A stretch of 23,541 bases of DNA from Pseudomonadota bacterium (GTDB lineage Bacteria; Pseudomonadota; Gammaproteobacteria; Burkholderiales; SG8-39): the NCBI GenBank assembly GCA_021848555.1, contig JAJZUN010000001.1, forward strand, positions 1-23,541, read 5' to 3'. The position numbers and the translations under genes were made by a program. Positions 22,807 through 23,541 of the stretch are shown here, piece after piece. Each line of letters begins with the position of its first letter. Within the stretch, counting starts at the first letter, position 1. The notes below the pieces were generated by a model. The model was not told where the DNA came from and ran no database searches. It was given only the letters and a program-made list of their open reading frames with translations.

Positions 22807-23541
22807 ATGAATACAGTATTGAGAACGGCATTGGCGGTGGCCGGATTGGCGATCGCCGGACAGGCGGCCGCAAGCGTCACATTTTACGAACGCGAAGGTT
22901 TTGCAGGGCGGTCTTTCGTCACGCAGAAGCGGGTCGGCAATTTCGAGCGCTACGGTTTCAACGACCGCGCTTCGTCGGTTGCCGTGACTGGCGAGCGCTG
23001 GGAGGTGTGCGACGACGTTCGGTTCGGCGGTCGCTGCGTCGTACTGCGTCCGGGGAATTACCCGTCGCTCGCTGCGATGGGCTTGAACGACCGGGTTTCG
23101 TCGGCGCGGACCGTGAGCCGGACTGCGCGCATCGATGAGAATCGCTATGCGCCCGCGCCGGTCGCGGACCGCGGTGCAGCCGCACAGATTACCTTTTACG
23201 AACGCGAAGGTTTCCAGGGCCGCAATTTCACCACGGACAAAGCGGTCGGCAACTTCCAGCGCAATGGTTTTAACGACCGCGCCTCGTCCGTCGTGGTGCA
23301 GGCCGACCGCTGGGAAGTTTGCGAAGATGCGCGTTTCGGCGGCCACTGCGTCGTGCTGCGTCCAGGCCAGTATCCGTCTCTGGCCGCGATGGGCCTGAAC
23401 GACCGCATTTCATCGGTGCGGGATGTGAGCCGGAATGCGCGTATCGATGACAACCGTTATGCGCCCGCTCCGGTTGCGACCGGCGACTACCGTCGGCGCA
23501 GCAACGAGCGCCTGTACGAGGCGAATGTCACCTCGGTGCGT
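22807..23541 (+). CDS. Exported beta/gamma-crystallin protein (3' partial)
   Basis: The frame is open to the window end (245 codons). Signal peptide MNTVLRTALAVAGLAIAGQAAA. Two repeats of about 110 residues begin VTFYEREGFAGRSF and ITFYEREGFQGRNF; each has two Greek-key motifs with a Ca-binding N-D-x-x-S-S signature (NDRASS, NDRVSS, NDRASS, NDRISS). Each domain also has WEVC and GG(R/H)C cysteines that could form a disulfide. The repeats are joined by RYAPAPVA spacers. The last residues (LYEANVTSVR) resemble the link into a glycine-zipper domain seen in related proteins, so the missing end may hold one; that is inference. AGGAG lies 6 nt before the ATG. Confidence 0.88.
   Translation, partial: MNTVLRTALAVAGLAIAGQAAASVTFYEREGFAGRSFVTQKRVGNFERYGFNDRASSVAVTGERWEVCDDVRFGGRCVVLRPGNYPSLAAMGLNDRVSSARTVSRTARIDENRYAPAPVADRGAAAQITFYEREGFQGRNFTTDKAVGNFQRNGFNDRASSVVVQADRWEVCEDARFGGHCVVLRPGQYPSLAAMGLNDRISSVRDVSRNARIDDNRYAPAPVATGDYRRRSNERLYEANVTSVR

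Overview
The window is GC-rich, densely packed bacterial DNA. Codon use, gene families (DUF883, DUF1003, DUF3309, CsbD, BON, LapA, bacteriohemerythrin, YihY/BrkB, Crp/Fnr) and gene style point to a betaproteobacterium of the Burkholderiales/Nitrosomonadales type. This placement is inference. No rRNA, tRNA, transposase or CRISPR array was seen.

Layout. 1-2.1 kb: the tail of an Ala/Pro-rich protein, an exported L,D-transpeptidase (+) and a secreted CAP-domain protein (-). 2.3-2.65 kb: a DUF883/ElaB-like membrane protein (+). 2.7-8.0 kb: a leftward operon of a Crp/Fnr-type regulator, a large hybrid histidine kinase (CHASE3, four PAS, HK, REC) and a REC-PAS protein with no output domain. 8.2-11.6 kb: rightward CsbD-like protein, duplicated-domain glycine-zipper protein, BON lipoprotein, lone receiver and DUF1003 membrane protein. 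11.7-13.4 kb: a leftward dihydrolipoamide-dehydrogenase-like flavoprotein followed by a DUF3309 peptide. 13.8-19.0 kb: rightward FN3/cytochrome c lipoprotein, LapA-like protein, collagen-like lipoprotein, bacteriohemerythrin, an exported Cys-rich protein and a YihY/BrkB protein. 19.1-19.2 kb: a predicted small RNA with anti-Shine-Dalgarno loops. 19.25-20.2 kb: a second Crp/Fnr regulator and a small CxxC protein (-). 20.5-21.3 kb: an M48 metallopeptidase (+), then a small alpha/beta protein (-). 21.9-23.5 kb: a triheme cytochrome-BON fusion and a beta/gamma-crystallin protein that runs off the window.

What ties it together: a 16-bp palindrome close to TGTGCGCTAGCGCACA recurs 17 times, only between genes. 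It has the geometry of a CRP operator (TGTGC-N6-GCACA). In 16 cases it is followed 37-38 bp from its first base by a -10-like hexamer, often TANNNT, which puts the site centre at about -41.5 (class II activation). In 13 of the 16 oriented sites the promoter-side half is extended by GA. The sites precede both Crp/Fnr regulators, the flavoprotein, most envelope and stress genes and the predicted sRNA. My reading is an envelope/redox stress regulon run by the two paralogous regulators, with the co-transcribed kinase as a likely signal input and the sRNA as a post-transcriptional arm. The site pattern is seen directly; the regulon and its wiring are inference.
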